Assembly (NCBI GenBank): GCA_964587515.1
Contig: CAZPMO010000022.1
Coordinates: 1 to 40,203 of the forward strand
Reading direction: 5' to 3'
DNA: 40,203 nt
Source: CAZPMO01 sp964587515
Lineage (GTDB): Bacteria > Pseudomonadota > Alphaproteobacteria > MPNO01
Part shown: positions 8,722 through 15,616 of the stretch, piece by piece
How positions within the stretch are numbered: position 1 is the stretch's first letter
How the letters are laid out: every line of letters begins with the position of its first letter
Notes under the pieces: generated by a model
Told to the model about the DNA's origin: nothing
Database searches by the model: none
The model's input: only the letters and a program-made list of their open reading frames with translations
Program-made: the position numbers and the translations under genes

Positions 8722-9018
8722 ATGGCCGACCAACCGCAACCCATGGCTGCTCCACCGCAAAAGGCGAAGCTCGGCGCGATCAGCTTCGGGCTCGCGATCG
8801 GCGTGACGGCGGCGATTTTCGCCTTCGTGCTCGGCCTCGCGGCCGGAATGCTCGGCTGGGGCGAGATCGTGGTCGGCATCCTGTCGCATCTGTTCATCGG
8901 CTACCAGCCGACCTTCGTGGGCAGCATCGCGGGCGCGGTCTGGGCCTTCGTCAATGGCTTCATCGGCGGCGTACTGGTAGCGACCTTCTACAATCTGTTC
9001 CTGACGACGCGACATTAG
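8722..9018 (+). CDS. Small holin-like membrane protein
   Basis: The protein has 98 residues, with a hydrophilic N-terminus and two hydrophobic stretches at about 15-40 and 60-88. The segment GSIAGAVWAFVNGFIGGVL followed by FYNLF matches small bacterial proteins that databases name 'bacteriophage holin'. No phage genes are nearby, so that name should not be read as function. The open frame reaches back to 8626, but the first 32 codons overlap the divergent promoter region of the Mo-subunit gene and lack family likeness, so MADQ at 8722 is preferred. The ribosome site is weak. It is divergent from the Mo-subunit gene, 119 bases away. Confidence 0.7.
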   Translation: MADQPQPMAAPPQKAKLGAISFGLAIGVTAAIFAFVLGLAAGMLGWGEIVVGILSHLFIGYQPTFVGSIAGAVWAFVNGFIGGVLVATFYNLFLTTRH

Positions 9019-9045
9019 GTGCTGATCCACTGACGTGGAATCGCG

Positions 9046-9115
9046 CCGGCCCGCTCCCCCACCCGGCCACCCACGGGATCATCGCATTGGGTGGCCGGGT
9101 GGGGGAGCGGGCCGG
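9046..9115. repeat. Perfect 28-bp inverted repeat, 14-base loop
   Basis: Bases 9046-9073 and 9088-9115 are exact reverse complements over 28 positions, very GC-rich, with the loop at 9074-9087. The structure stands between the holin-like gene and the UbiD gene. There is no run of T directly after either arm on the plus strand, so it is not a standard intrinsic terminator for the upstream gene. A run of six A bases at 9121-9126 would give U residues for minus-strand RNA, but it lies before the stem in that direction. It may be a mobile palindrome of the REP type, or may act as an mRNA-stabilising or attenuating hairpin. Confidence 0.9.
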
Positions 9116-9209
9116 TCCGCAAAAAACGAACGGCGTTAGTTTGACTCCAACGGGTCGTTTCCGATAGGCAGGTCGGAACAGGACGAGCCCGGGAGGCGAA
9201 CGACCGATC

Positions 9210-10613
9210 ATGCGCGACCAGTCCCTGCGCGGCCATATCGCGAACCTCGAACAGCAAGGCGAGATGATTCGCATTACGGACGAGGTCGACCCGCACGAGA
9301 ACCTCACCGCCGTCGGCTGGAAAGCCTTCGACCGGCTCCAGAAATCGACGCTGTTCACAAATCTCAAGGGCTTTCCCGGCTGGCAGGTGTGCAACCAGAT
9401 CGTCGCCGACCGCAAGAAATGGGCGATCTCGTTGGGCGTGGATGAGAACGCGCTGATCCCGACCCTGGTCGAGCGCATCAAGCGCCAGGTCGCGCCGGTG
9501 ATGGTCGATCACGCGGCGGCGCCGGTGAAGGAAGTGGTGCTGATCGGCGACGAGGCGGACCTGACGAAGCTGCCCGCCATGTGGACCTCCGAGCACGATC
9601 CCTCGCCCTATATCGCGTCCGGCATGGCGGTGATCAAGGATCCCGAGACCGGCATCCGCAACGTCTCGATCCACCGCCAGCAAATTCAGGGTCCGCGCCA
9701 GACCGGCTTTCTCATTTGTCCCCGTCACGCGCTGCGCATCTATCAGATGTATCAGAAGCGCAACGAGCCCATGCCGGTGGCGATGGTGATCGGCGCCCAT
9801 CCGGCGCTCTACTATGCCTCGGCGTTCACCTCGTCCTACGGGCTGGATGAGCTCGAGGTCGCCGGCTCGCTGCTCGACGATCCGATCCGGCTGGTGAAGT
9901 GCGAGACCATCGACATCGAGGTACCGGCCGACGCCGAGCTGGTGATCGAGGGCGAGGTGCTGCCCGAGGGCATGACGTCGGAAGGCCCGTTCGGCGAGGC
10001 CAGCGGCACCTACGCCATGGAAGGCTCGACCGAAATTTTCCGGGTCAAGGCCATCACCCACCGCAAGGACCCGGTATTCTACGGCATGCAGTGCGGCGCG
10101 CCGCTGACCGACACCCAGTCGATCACGGGGACCTGTATCGAGACCGTGGTAACCGATCATCTGCGCAATGTGGAGGGCGGAATTGACCTGCTGGACGTGC
10201 GCTCCCTCGGCATCGCCGGGTTGATGGCGCTGGTGATCAAGTTGCGCCCGCGCGTCGAGGGCCAGGCCAAGACCGCGCTGATGGCGGCGCTGTCCAGCCC
10301 CTATCTGCATCCCAAGCTGGCCATCGCGGTGGACGACGACATCGACGCCGCCGACATGCGCCAGGTGTTCTGGTCGCTGACCACGCGGGTTCACGCCGAG
10401 CGCGACGTGGTCGTCATCCCGCAGACCCGCATCTGGTCGCTCGACAACGTCTCCGACATCGTGCCGGGGATGAGCCCCATGTACCGCATCGGCGGCAAGA
10501 CCATCATCGACGCGACGCGGCCGGCGGTGACCCAGACCGAGGACCGCGCCCGCCTCCAGCGCGCCATGCCGCTGAATTACGACCAGGTCGACCTCGCGGA
10601 TTTCCTGCCCTAG
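9210..10613 (+). CDS. UbiD-family decarboxylase
   Basis: This 467-residue protein belongs to the UbiD/Fdc1 family, which uses prenylated FMN to remove (or add) CO2 on unsaturated or aromatic acids. The catalytic triad can be read: R156 in NVSIHRQQ, and E258 and E263 in EGPFGEASG, with the same five-residue spacing as the two Glu of Fdc1. N151 fits the metal/cofactor-binding Asn. The ribosome site GGGAGGCG lies 12-19 bases before the ATG. No UbiX-type prenyltransferase is in the window, so the cofactor must come from elsewhere. A MarR gene follows immediately, and ring-cleavage-type enzymes lie beyond it, so a role in aromatic acid catabolism is likely. The substrate is not known. Confidence 0.92.
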   Translation: MRDQSLRGHIANLEQQGEMIRITDEVDPHENLTAVGWKAFDRLQKSTLFTNLKGFPGWQVCNQIVADRKKWAISLGVDENALIPTLVERIKRQVAPVMVDHAAAPVKEVVLIGDEADLTKLPAMWTSEHDPSPYIASGMAVIKDPETGIRNVSIHRQQIQGPRQTGFLICPRHALRIYQMYQKRNEPMPVAMVIGAHPALYYASAFTSSYGLDELEVAGSLLDDPIRLVKCETIDIEVPADAELVIEGEVLPEGMTSEGPFGEASGTYAMEGSTEIFRVKAITHRKDPVFYGMQCGAPLTDTQSITGTCIETVVTDHLRNVEGGIDLLDVRSLGIAGLMALVIKLRPRVEGQAKTALMAALSSPYLHPKLAIAVDDDIDAADMRQVFWSLTTRVHAERDVVVIPQTRIWSLDNVSDIVPGMSPMYRIGGKTIIDATRPAVTQTEDRARLQRAMPLNYDQVDLADFLP

Positions 10614-10624
10614 GAGACGGAACG

Positions 10625-11086
10625 ATCGACGACGGCACCAAACGGGGGATTCCTTCCAATCCCGAGGAAAGCGTCGGGTTCCTGGTGCGCGACACCCATT
10701 TGATGTTCGCGCGGGCGCTGCGCGCCCGGCTTCAGCCCCATAAGGTCACGCCGGGGCAATGGTTCTTCCTGCGCGCGCTGTGGCAGGAGGAAGGGCTGAG
10801 CCAGCGCGAGCTGTCCAGGCGCGTCGGCACCACCGAGCCGACCACGGTCAGCGCGCTGCGGCTGCTGGAGCGCAACGGGCTGATCCGGCGCGAGCGCAAC
10901 GCCCGCGACCGGCGCACCATCAACATTTTCCTGACCGACGCCGCGAAACGGCTGAAGGACGATCTGCTGCCCTACGCGCTGGAGGTCAACGAGGTCGCCA
11001 CCGCCGGGCTGAGCGCAGAGGAAATGACCCAGCTCCACGACATCCTCACCAAACTCCGCGACAACCTCGCCGCGGAAGGGGAGTGA
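10625..11086 (+). CDS. MarR-family transcription regulator (non-canonical start)
   Basis: The protein has the MarR winged-helix domain: QWFFLRALWQEEGLSQRELS, then VGTTEPTTVSALRLLERNGL (recognition helix) and RRERNARDRRTINIFLT (wing). The first ATG/GTG/TTG candidate that leaves the domain usable is the GTG at 10685, but it cuts off NPEESVGFLVRD. The same element, NPDSSIGFLISD, is present in the other MarR protein of this window (18226-18699). The only good Shine-Dalgarno, AGGAGA at 10612-10617, points to ACG at 10622 or ATC at 10625. With that start the protein has about 153 residues, close to the 157 of its relative. It overlaps the region just after the UbiD stop and is probably cotranscribed with UbiD, perhaps as its ligand-responsive repressor. 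Confidence 0.85.
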   Translation: MDDGTKRGIPSNPEESVGFLVRDTHLMFARALRARLQPHKVTPGQWFFLRALWQEEGLSQRELSRRVGTTEPTTVSALRLLERNGLIRRERNARDRRTINIFLTDAAKRLKDDLLPYALEVNEVATAGLSAEEMTQLHDILTKLRDNLAAEGE

Positions 11087-11090
11087 GGGC

Positions 11091-11969
11091 TCACCCCCCA
11101 AACCCGTATAGCGCGATCGGGTTATCCACCAGAATCCGATTGCGCCTTGCCTCGTCGGGGACGTAGGCGGCGAGGAGGTTCAGCAGGTCGCCGTCGTTGG
11201 CCATGACCGGCTTGCGGTAAAGCACGTGCGGCCAGTCGGTGCCCCAGACGGCGCGGTCGGGGGCGGCCTCGGCCAGCGCGCGGCCCAGCGGCGTCACGTC
11301 CGAATAGTCCGGCGGGCCTTCGGTGGAGACGCGGTCGCCGTTCGAGAGCTTGATCCACCAATTGTCCTGTTTCAGCAAATCGAGCAGCCGGTCGAAGGCG
11401 CGCTTGTCGGTCTCGTCATTGAGGTCGAGATGGCCCATGTGATCGACCAGCACCGGAATCCGCACCTCGCGGAACAGCGCTTCGTGGGCCAGCAAATCCT
11501 CGCCCAGCACATGAATCACCACGTGCCAGCCGCGCTGGCCTGCGCGCGCCACCGTGCTGCGGAACAGGTCCGGATCGGGCGTCATATGAAGAAAACTCGC
11601 GAAATTGCAGCGCACCCCGCGCACGCCGGCCTCGTGCATCTCATCAAGCTCGGCGTCGGTTGTTGCATCGTCGATCACCGCGATGCCGCGATAGTTCGCC
11701 GGGTTCGTCCGCAACCCGTCGATCATGCAGCGATTGTCGGCGCCGTAGACCGTGGGCGATACCAGTACGCAGCGCTCGATGCCCAGCGCGGCGTGCAGAT
11801 CACGGACCTCGGGCAGGCCCACCGGATGCGGCTCATAGACCCGGTCCGGCTTCAGCGGATAGCGGTCGACGGGCCCGTAAATGTGGATCTGCGTGTCGCA
11901 GGCCCCGGGAGGGGCGGAAAACCAGGGTTTTTTGGTCTCCGGGTCGGGGGCGGGATAGGTTTCCATCAT
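11091..11969 (-). CDS. Amidohydrolase, 2-pyrone-4,6-dicarboxylate lactonase-like
   Basis: This is a TIM-barrel amidohydrolase of 292 residues (amidohydro_2 group). It begins METYPAPDPETKKPWFSAPP and has CDTQIHIYGP near residue 25, where LigI-type lactonases have D-x-H-x-H. Here the segment is D-T-Q-I-H, so the first His is Gln. Later blocks are VLVDHMGHLDL, the invariant WGTDWPH near the C-terminus and the terminal RILVDNPIALYGF. The family opens lactones or decarboxylates in aromatic ring-cleavage routes. AAAGGA before 11969 supports that start; an ATG directly follows at 11966. It ends 4 bases from the MarR stop (convergent) and is divergent from the bicupin gene, fitting one catabolic locus. 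Confidence 0.88.
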   Translation of the reverse strand: MMETYPAPDPETKKPWFSAPPGACDTQIHIYGPVDRYPLKPDRVYEPHPVGLPEVRDLHAALGIERCVLVSPTVYGADNRCMIDGLRTNPANYRGIAVIDDATTDAELDEMHEAGVRGVRCNFASFLHMTPDPDLFRSTVARAGQRGWHVVIHVLGEDLLAHEALFREVRIPVLVDHMGHLDLNDETDKRAFDRLLDLLKQDNWWIKLSNGDRVSTEGPPDYSDVTPLGRALAEAAPDRAVWGTDWPHVLYRKPVMANDGDLLNLLAAYVPDEARRNRILVDNPIALYGFGG

Positions 11970-11992
11970 CGAATTCCTTTGACATTTGATAC

Positions 11993-12021
11993 TTGAAATT
12001 GCTATGATATCTAAGTAATTT
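11993..12021 (+). promoter_or_regulatory. Candidate promoter in AT-rich divergent region
   Basis: Between the divergent amidohydrolase and bicupin genes lies an AT-rich island (about 11985-12025) in otherwise GC-rich DNA. On the plus strand TTGAAA (11993-11998) and TAATTT (12016-12021) are 17 bases apart, a plausible sigma-70 type pair reading toward the bicupin gene, although 178 bases of leader would remain. TATC/GATA motifs in the island could also serve the minus-strand gene. The pentamer TGATA is repeated here, a possible operator for the nearby MarR protein. This rests on motif reading only. Confidence 0.3.
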
Positions 12022-12199
12022 GATTGCCGTGGCGGTTGGGGGGGAATACACGTTAGGCTCATCCACCCGCAATCTCGATAGGGACGCGACGCAGGGGCGG
12101 CTCCCCGAATCCGGCTAACCGAAGCCGATATTACCGCGCCGGTCAATCTCGGCTTCGCCGCGCCGCGACACCAGGCCGCGGCATAATGGAGGACAGGAA

Positions 12200-13339
12200 A
12201 TGACCAACACGACCCCGAGACGGGCAGTCTTCGAGGACCGCACGGGCTACAAGCACCCGGAACTGGAGTTGTGGGACCCGGTGCTGATATCGAAATCGGA
12301 TTTCGCCACCGAAATCGAGCGTCTCGCCGCGCAGCCGAGACCCGAGAACGGGCGGCGGCATTCGCTGTTGGTGCATCCCGATTCGTACCGGCTTGGAGTC
12401 GGACCGGGGCTCGCGCCGACGGTGCGCGTCACGCTGGAAGTGCTGAATCCCGGCGAGCAGACGGCGCCCTTCCGCCACAACGCGACGCAAGTGAATTTCT
12501 GCATCCAGGGCGCCGGTCATTCGATCGTCGACGGCAAGCGCATCGAGTTCGAGCAGTACGACGTGTGGAATTTCCCGTCCATGTCGACCTATTGGCACGT
12601 CAACGACACCAATGACATCCAAGTGCGGCTCAGCTATTCCAACGCTTCGCTGCTGGAGAAGATGAACATCTATATCGTCGACGAGGAGCCGCCGCCGGTG
12701 CTGGAAGCGGTCGGGCTGGATTCCGACGACAACGGCGCTGAGGTCATGGAGGACCCCTCCGATTTCAGCCCTTACGGCACCTTCCAGATCACCGATGACG
12801 GCGCCTGGCTGATGCCCTACGAAAAGCTGATCAACCCGGAACCGGTGGAATCCAAGGCGCTGCACTGGCCGTGGAAGAAGGTCAAGGCGGAGCTCGACAA
12901 GCTGTCGGCGCTGGGCCAGGACTATAAGGGCCGCCGGCTTTATTTGCTGTTCAATCCCATGACCGGCCGGTTCAACGGCATCACGCCGAGCTTCTTCGCG
13001 ACCATCACCATCCGCCCGCCCAACATCGTCGACCGGCCGCATCGCCATACGTCGGCGGCCATGAACTACTATTTCGGCGGCACCGGGCGATCCACGGTCG
13101 AGGGCAAGGTCTATGAATGGGAAGCCGGCGACATGATGCTGTCGGCGCCCGGCTGGGGCGTCCACAACCACGCCTCCTACGATGAGCCGGTCTACGAACT
13201 CACCGTCCAGGACCAGCCGCTGAACCTGTTCCTCGAATCACTGCTGTGGCAGGAAGATTTGAAGAAACCCTGGCAGGTGCTGGGCACCCATGCGGGCTTC
13301 GAGACCAACAAGGAAAAGGCGGCCGCCGCCGGCGAGTAG
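12200..13339 (+). CDS. Bicupin dioxygenase, gentisate 1,2-dioxygenase-like
   Basis: This 379-residue protein has two cupin barrels, the architecture of gentisate/salicylate/1-hydroxy-2-naphthoate ring-cleaving dioxygenases. The N-terminal cupin (about 75-160) has APFRHNATQVNF and YWHVN, so the first His of H-x-H is Phe91 and only H93 and H133 remain. The C-terminal cupin (about 265-345) has RPHRHTSAAMNYYF with H281 and H283, and GWGVHNH with H322. It is therefore the barrel with a full 3-His iron site. In known gentisate dioxygenases the N-terminal barrel is the active one. It starts at ATG 12200 after GGAGGACAGGAA, a strong ribosome site. With UbiD and the lactonase-like gene it suggests ring cleavage of a hydroxylated aromatic acid. 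Confidence 0.85.
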   Translation: MTNTTPRRAVFEDRTGYKHPELELWDPVLISKSDFATEIERLAAQPRPENGRRHSLLVHPDSYRLGVGPGLAPTVRVTLEVLNPGEQTAPFRHNATQVNFCIQGAGHSIVDGKRIEFEQYDVWNFPSMSTYWHVNDTNDIQVRLSYSNASLLEKMNIYIVDEEPPPVLEAVGLDSDDNGAEVMEDPSDFSPYGTFQITDDGAWLMPYEKLINPEPVESKALHWPWKKVKAELDKLSALGQDYKGRRLYLLFNPMTGRFNGITPSFFATITIRPPNIVDRPHRHTSAAMNYYFGGTGRSTVEGKVYEWEAGDMMLSAPGWGVHNHASYDEPVYELTVQDQPLNLFLESLLWQEDLKKPWQVLGTHAGFETNKEKAAAAGE

Positions 13340-13357
13340 CGGCTTCCGCGAAATCCG

Positions 13358-13378
13358 CCGCCGGGCTTGACCCGGCGG
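13358..13378. repeat. Hairpin, 8-bp stem, 5-base loop
   Basis: CCGCCGGG and CCCGGCGG face each other around the loop CTTGA, 18 bases after the bicupin stop. The central CCGGGCTTGACCCGG block is a palindrome of the type often repeated between genes in alphaproteobacteria. A second hairpin follows within 20 bases. No T-run follows directly, so termination is only possible. Confidence 0.7.
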
Positions 13379-13397
13379 TCTGAATGCGGTTTTTGAA

Positions 13398-13426
13398 AGA
13401 TGCCCGGCTTTACAGGCCGGGCATCT
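13398..13426. repeat. Hairpin, 11-bp stem, 7-base loop
   Basis: AGATGCCCGGC (13398-13408) is the exact reverse complement of GCCGGGCATCT (13416-13426). It sits just upstream of the DapA-family gene and overlaps the upstream extension of that open frame, which argues for a start after 13430. Together with the preceding hairpin it forms a tandem palindrome unit between two genes of the same strand. Confidence 0.75.
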
Positions 13427-13455
13427 CTCGTATGACAGCCAGGGACGCACCGAAG

Positions 13456-14385
13456 ATGATGAAACTGCCGAAGGATTTTCTGAAGGGATCGATTCCGCCG
13501 CTGATCACGCCGTTCCGGCGCGGCAAGGTGGATTACGACGCCTATGCCGGGCTGGTCGAGTTCCAGGTCAAGAACGGCTCCCATGGCATTCTGGTCAACG
13601 GCACTACTTCGGAGCCCTCGACACTGACCGTCGAGGAACGCAACCGCACCGTCGACGTCGCCATGGAGGCGGCCGCCGGCAAGGTGCCGATCGTGGCCGC
13701 GACCGGTTCGCAGTCCTTCGCCGAGACGGAAGTGCTGACGGCGCACGCCGACAAGGCGGGCGTCGATGCGCTGCTGATCGTCACGCCTTATTACATCCGT
13801 CCGCCGCAGCGCGGGCTGGTGAAGTATTACGTGGAGATGGGCAAGAAAACCAAGCTGCCGTGGATGATCTATCATATCCCGGGCCGGGCGGCGACGTCGG
13901 TCACGCTGGATACGCTGACCCAGATTTCAAAACAGTCGCCGAATTTCGTCGGCATGAAGCACGCGGTCGATGATCTCGGCTTCGTCAGCACGTGCCTCGA
14001 CCGATTCGGCATGGATTTCCGCATCTTCGTCGGGCTCGAGGATCTCAGCTATCCGATGATGGCGGTCGGCGCCTGCGGGCTGATGAACGCGGTCGGCAAT
14101 CTCCAGCCCAAGAAGCTCGCGCGCATGTGCGAGGAAATCTGGAAGGGCAACCTCGCCCGCGCCCAGAAGCTTCATTACGAGCTGTTCGAGATCAACCAGG
14201 CGGTGTTCTACGACACCAACCCGATCCCGATGAAATACATGATGAAGCGCCTCGGCATCATGCCCAAGAACGAGCACCGTCTGCCGATGATGCCGGCCAC
14301 CAAGGACCTCGAAAAACGACTCGACGGCGTGTTGAAGCGAGCCGGACTGCTGGGCGGTCCCAAGGAGATCAAGCGCGCCGCCTAG
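13456..14385 (+). CDS. Dihydrodipicolinate synthase (DapA)-family lyase
   Basis: This class I aldolase-type TIM barrel has 309 residues. Signature parts are PPLITPF at 14-20, NGTTSEPSTLT at 48-58 with the Thr-Thr pair, TPYYIRPPQ at 110-118, YHIPGR with catalytic Y139, and the Schiff-base lysine K168 in FVGMKHAVDD. The family condenses or cleaves pyruvate-type keto acids. The neighbours suggest a catabolic aldolase or decarboxylase rather than the lysine-pathway enzyme, but this is inference. The open frame begins at 13384, yet its first 16 codons cover a hairpin. ATG 13456 (followed by ATG 13459) has AGGGA upstream and gives the family N-terminus. ATG 13432 cannot be excluded. Confidence 0.88.
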   Translation: MMKLPKDFLKGSIPPLITPFRRGKVDYDAYAGLVEFQVKNGSHGILVNGTTSEPSTLTVEERNRTVDVAMEAAAGKVPIVAATGSQSFAETEVLTAHADKAGVDALLIVTPYYIRPPQRGLVKYYVEMGKKTKLPWMIYHIPGRAATSVTLDTLTQISKQSPNFVGMKHAVDDLGFVSTCLDRFGMDFRIFVGLEDLSYPMMAVGACGLMNAVGNLQPKKLARMCEEIWKGNLARAQKLHYELFEINQAVFYDTNPIPMKYMMKRLGIMPKNEHRLPMMPATKDLEKRLDGVLKRAGLLGGPKEIKRAA

Positions 14386-14400
14386 TCGGGACAGGTCGTT

Positions 14401-14733
14401 TCAGCGCCAGAGCGACTTGAACCAGAACCAGATTCTGACCATCGAGTGTCGCTTGCGGATGAAGACGGTCGGGCGCACGCCGGGCGGCAGCGGCCCCCAG
14501 GGATCTTCCTCGGGTTCGGCCGCCGGGTTGATGTGGGTGAAATAGAGCCGAAATTCGCCATCATCGTCGATCGCGTAATAGGCGATGCGGTATACGGTCT
14601 GGTCCTTTCCGCAGATCTCACGCGCGTCTTCTTCCGCGTCCGTGCGCGAATGAATCTCCCGGCTGATCTCGAGTTTGCCGTCCTCGAGCCGCTGGCCGTG
14701 TTTACAGATATATATCTCGGTGACGTCAGGCAT
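14401..14733 (-). CDS. Hypothetical protein, 110 residues
   Basis: I do not recognise this family. The protein starts MPDVTEIYICKHGQRLEDGK, is acidic in the middle, has an alternating pattern suggesting beta strands (VYRIAYYAIDDDGEFRLYFTH, near 47-67), a Pro-rich linker with DPWGPLPPG, and an aromatic-basic tail SMVRIWFWFKSLWR. There is no signal peptide and no clear metal site. Codon third positions are GC-rich as in real genes here. A similar-length open frame exists on the opposite strand (14446-14775), but its composition is less protein-like. It is convergent with the DapA-family gene. Confidence 0.6.
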   Translation of the reverse strand: MPDVTEIYICKHGQRLEDGKLEISREIHSRTDAEEDAREICGKDQTVYRIAYYAIDDDGEFRLYFTHINPAAEPEEDPWGPLPPGVRPTVFIRKRHSMVRIWFWFKSLWR

Positions 14734-14842
14734 GCGTGTCCAGCCGGCGAATCCTGTGCGGAATTACCCTCATAACATAGTCATGGCGGATACGTGGTTG
14801 AGAAAGCGTTAAAACGTTATAATTCAATGGCTTTCGGGGCCG

Positions 14843-15616
14843 TTATCTGGCCGCCATCGCCGCCGTGGCGAGTTCGCGCGCAAGGCCGGGATCGACCGCC
14901 TCGGCCAGTTCCCGATATCGCGCCGACAGAAGCATCGCGGGGCTGTCCGGACCCGTGGCGCAGGCATCGCACATATTGATGCTGGTGAACGGCGCCGGGC
15001 GCACCGCCATCGCCGCTTCCAGGGCTTCGCGCTCCGCCCCGGTCGCGGGATCGAGCGGCGCGGCCTCGGCGATCATGCGCCGCATTTCGGCTTCCACGCC
15101 GCCCGCCGCCCGGCCCAGCATGGTAAGCCATACCTTTTGATAGGCTCGATTTCGCGCATGGTGCGCGGCGACGCAGCATTCGGGGTATCCCAGCAAATGC
15201 GCCTCCTGGGCGATCGACGCGCCGCCGGCGGCGCAGACCCGCTCAACCTCGTCGGCGACCACTCGGGCGCGACAGATATAGTGGGCGCGGAATTCACTGA
15301 ACGCGGCGCGTGATTGGGCCAGGAACCAGGCGGGAAGTTCGTCATCGTCCTCTTCGGGCGAGGCGTCCCAGTAGGGGCCTTCGATCATATAGAGCTTGCG
15401 GTCGAGGGCGATCTGGAGAACGCCCCGGATCCACTGCGGATCATCGAAACCCCGGCCGATCAGCAGGACCGGTTTGAGACCGGTCAGCATGGCCAGACAA
15501 TCGAGCGCTTCCTGGGCCGCTTCGGCGCGATCGCCCGGGTCGCTGGCGGCGCGGCGCGCGGCATCGAGCTTGCGCAGCGTGTTGCGCAGCCGCGCCTTAT
15601 GGGCAATCCGGCTCAT
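14843..15616 (-). CDS. Unknown protein with Cys-Cys and CxxC motifs, in efflux operon
   Basis: This 257-residue protein is not confidently assigned. The N-terminal half is rich in Ala and Arg and probably helical. The middle has LLGYPECCVAAHH (C147-C148 then H152-H153), and near the end NMCDACATGPDSP gives C216-x2-C219. The LGYPxCC pattern resembles metal-binding families of unknown function (DUF483-like), and the four cysteines could bind zinc, iron or an Fe-S cluster. It has no membrane segment. Its ATG overlaps the stop of the EmrB-like gene by four bases (ATGA), so it is the last gene of the MarR-EmrA-EmrB operon. A role in handling the exported compound is possible but unproven. Confidence 0.75.
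   Translation of the reverse strand: MSRIAHKARLRNTLRKLDAARRAASDPGDRAEAAQEALDCLAMLTGLKPVLLIGRGFDDPQWIRGVLQIALDRKLYMIEGPYWDASPEEDDDELPAWFLAQSRAAFSEFRAHYICRARVVADEVERVCAAGGASIAQEAHLLGYPECCVAAHHARNRAYQKVWLTMLGRAAGGVEAEMRRMIAEAAPLDPATGAEREALEAAMAVRPAPFTSINMCDACATGPDSPAMLLSARYRELAEAVDPGLARELATAAMAAR

Noticed and set aside
8722..9018. Possible prophage because the small protein resembles database entries named holin
   Set aside because: No other phage gene is present in 40 kb; the name is carried over from annotation and the protein is a common small membrane protein.
9046..9115. Standard rho-independent terminator
   Set aside because: The stem is far longer than usual and no T-run follows it on the plus strand.
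14446..14775. A 109-codon plus-strand open frame overlapping the small hypothetical minus-strand gene
   Set aside because: The minus-strand product has a more protein-like pattern of strands and charged residues and lies compactly beside its neighbour; only one can be real.
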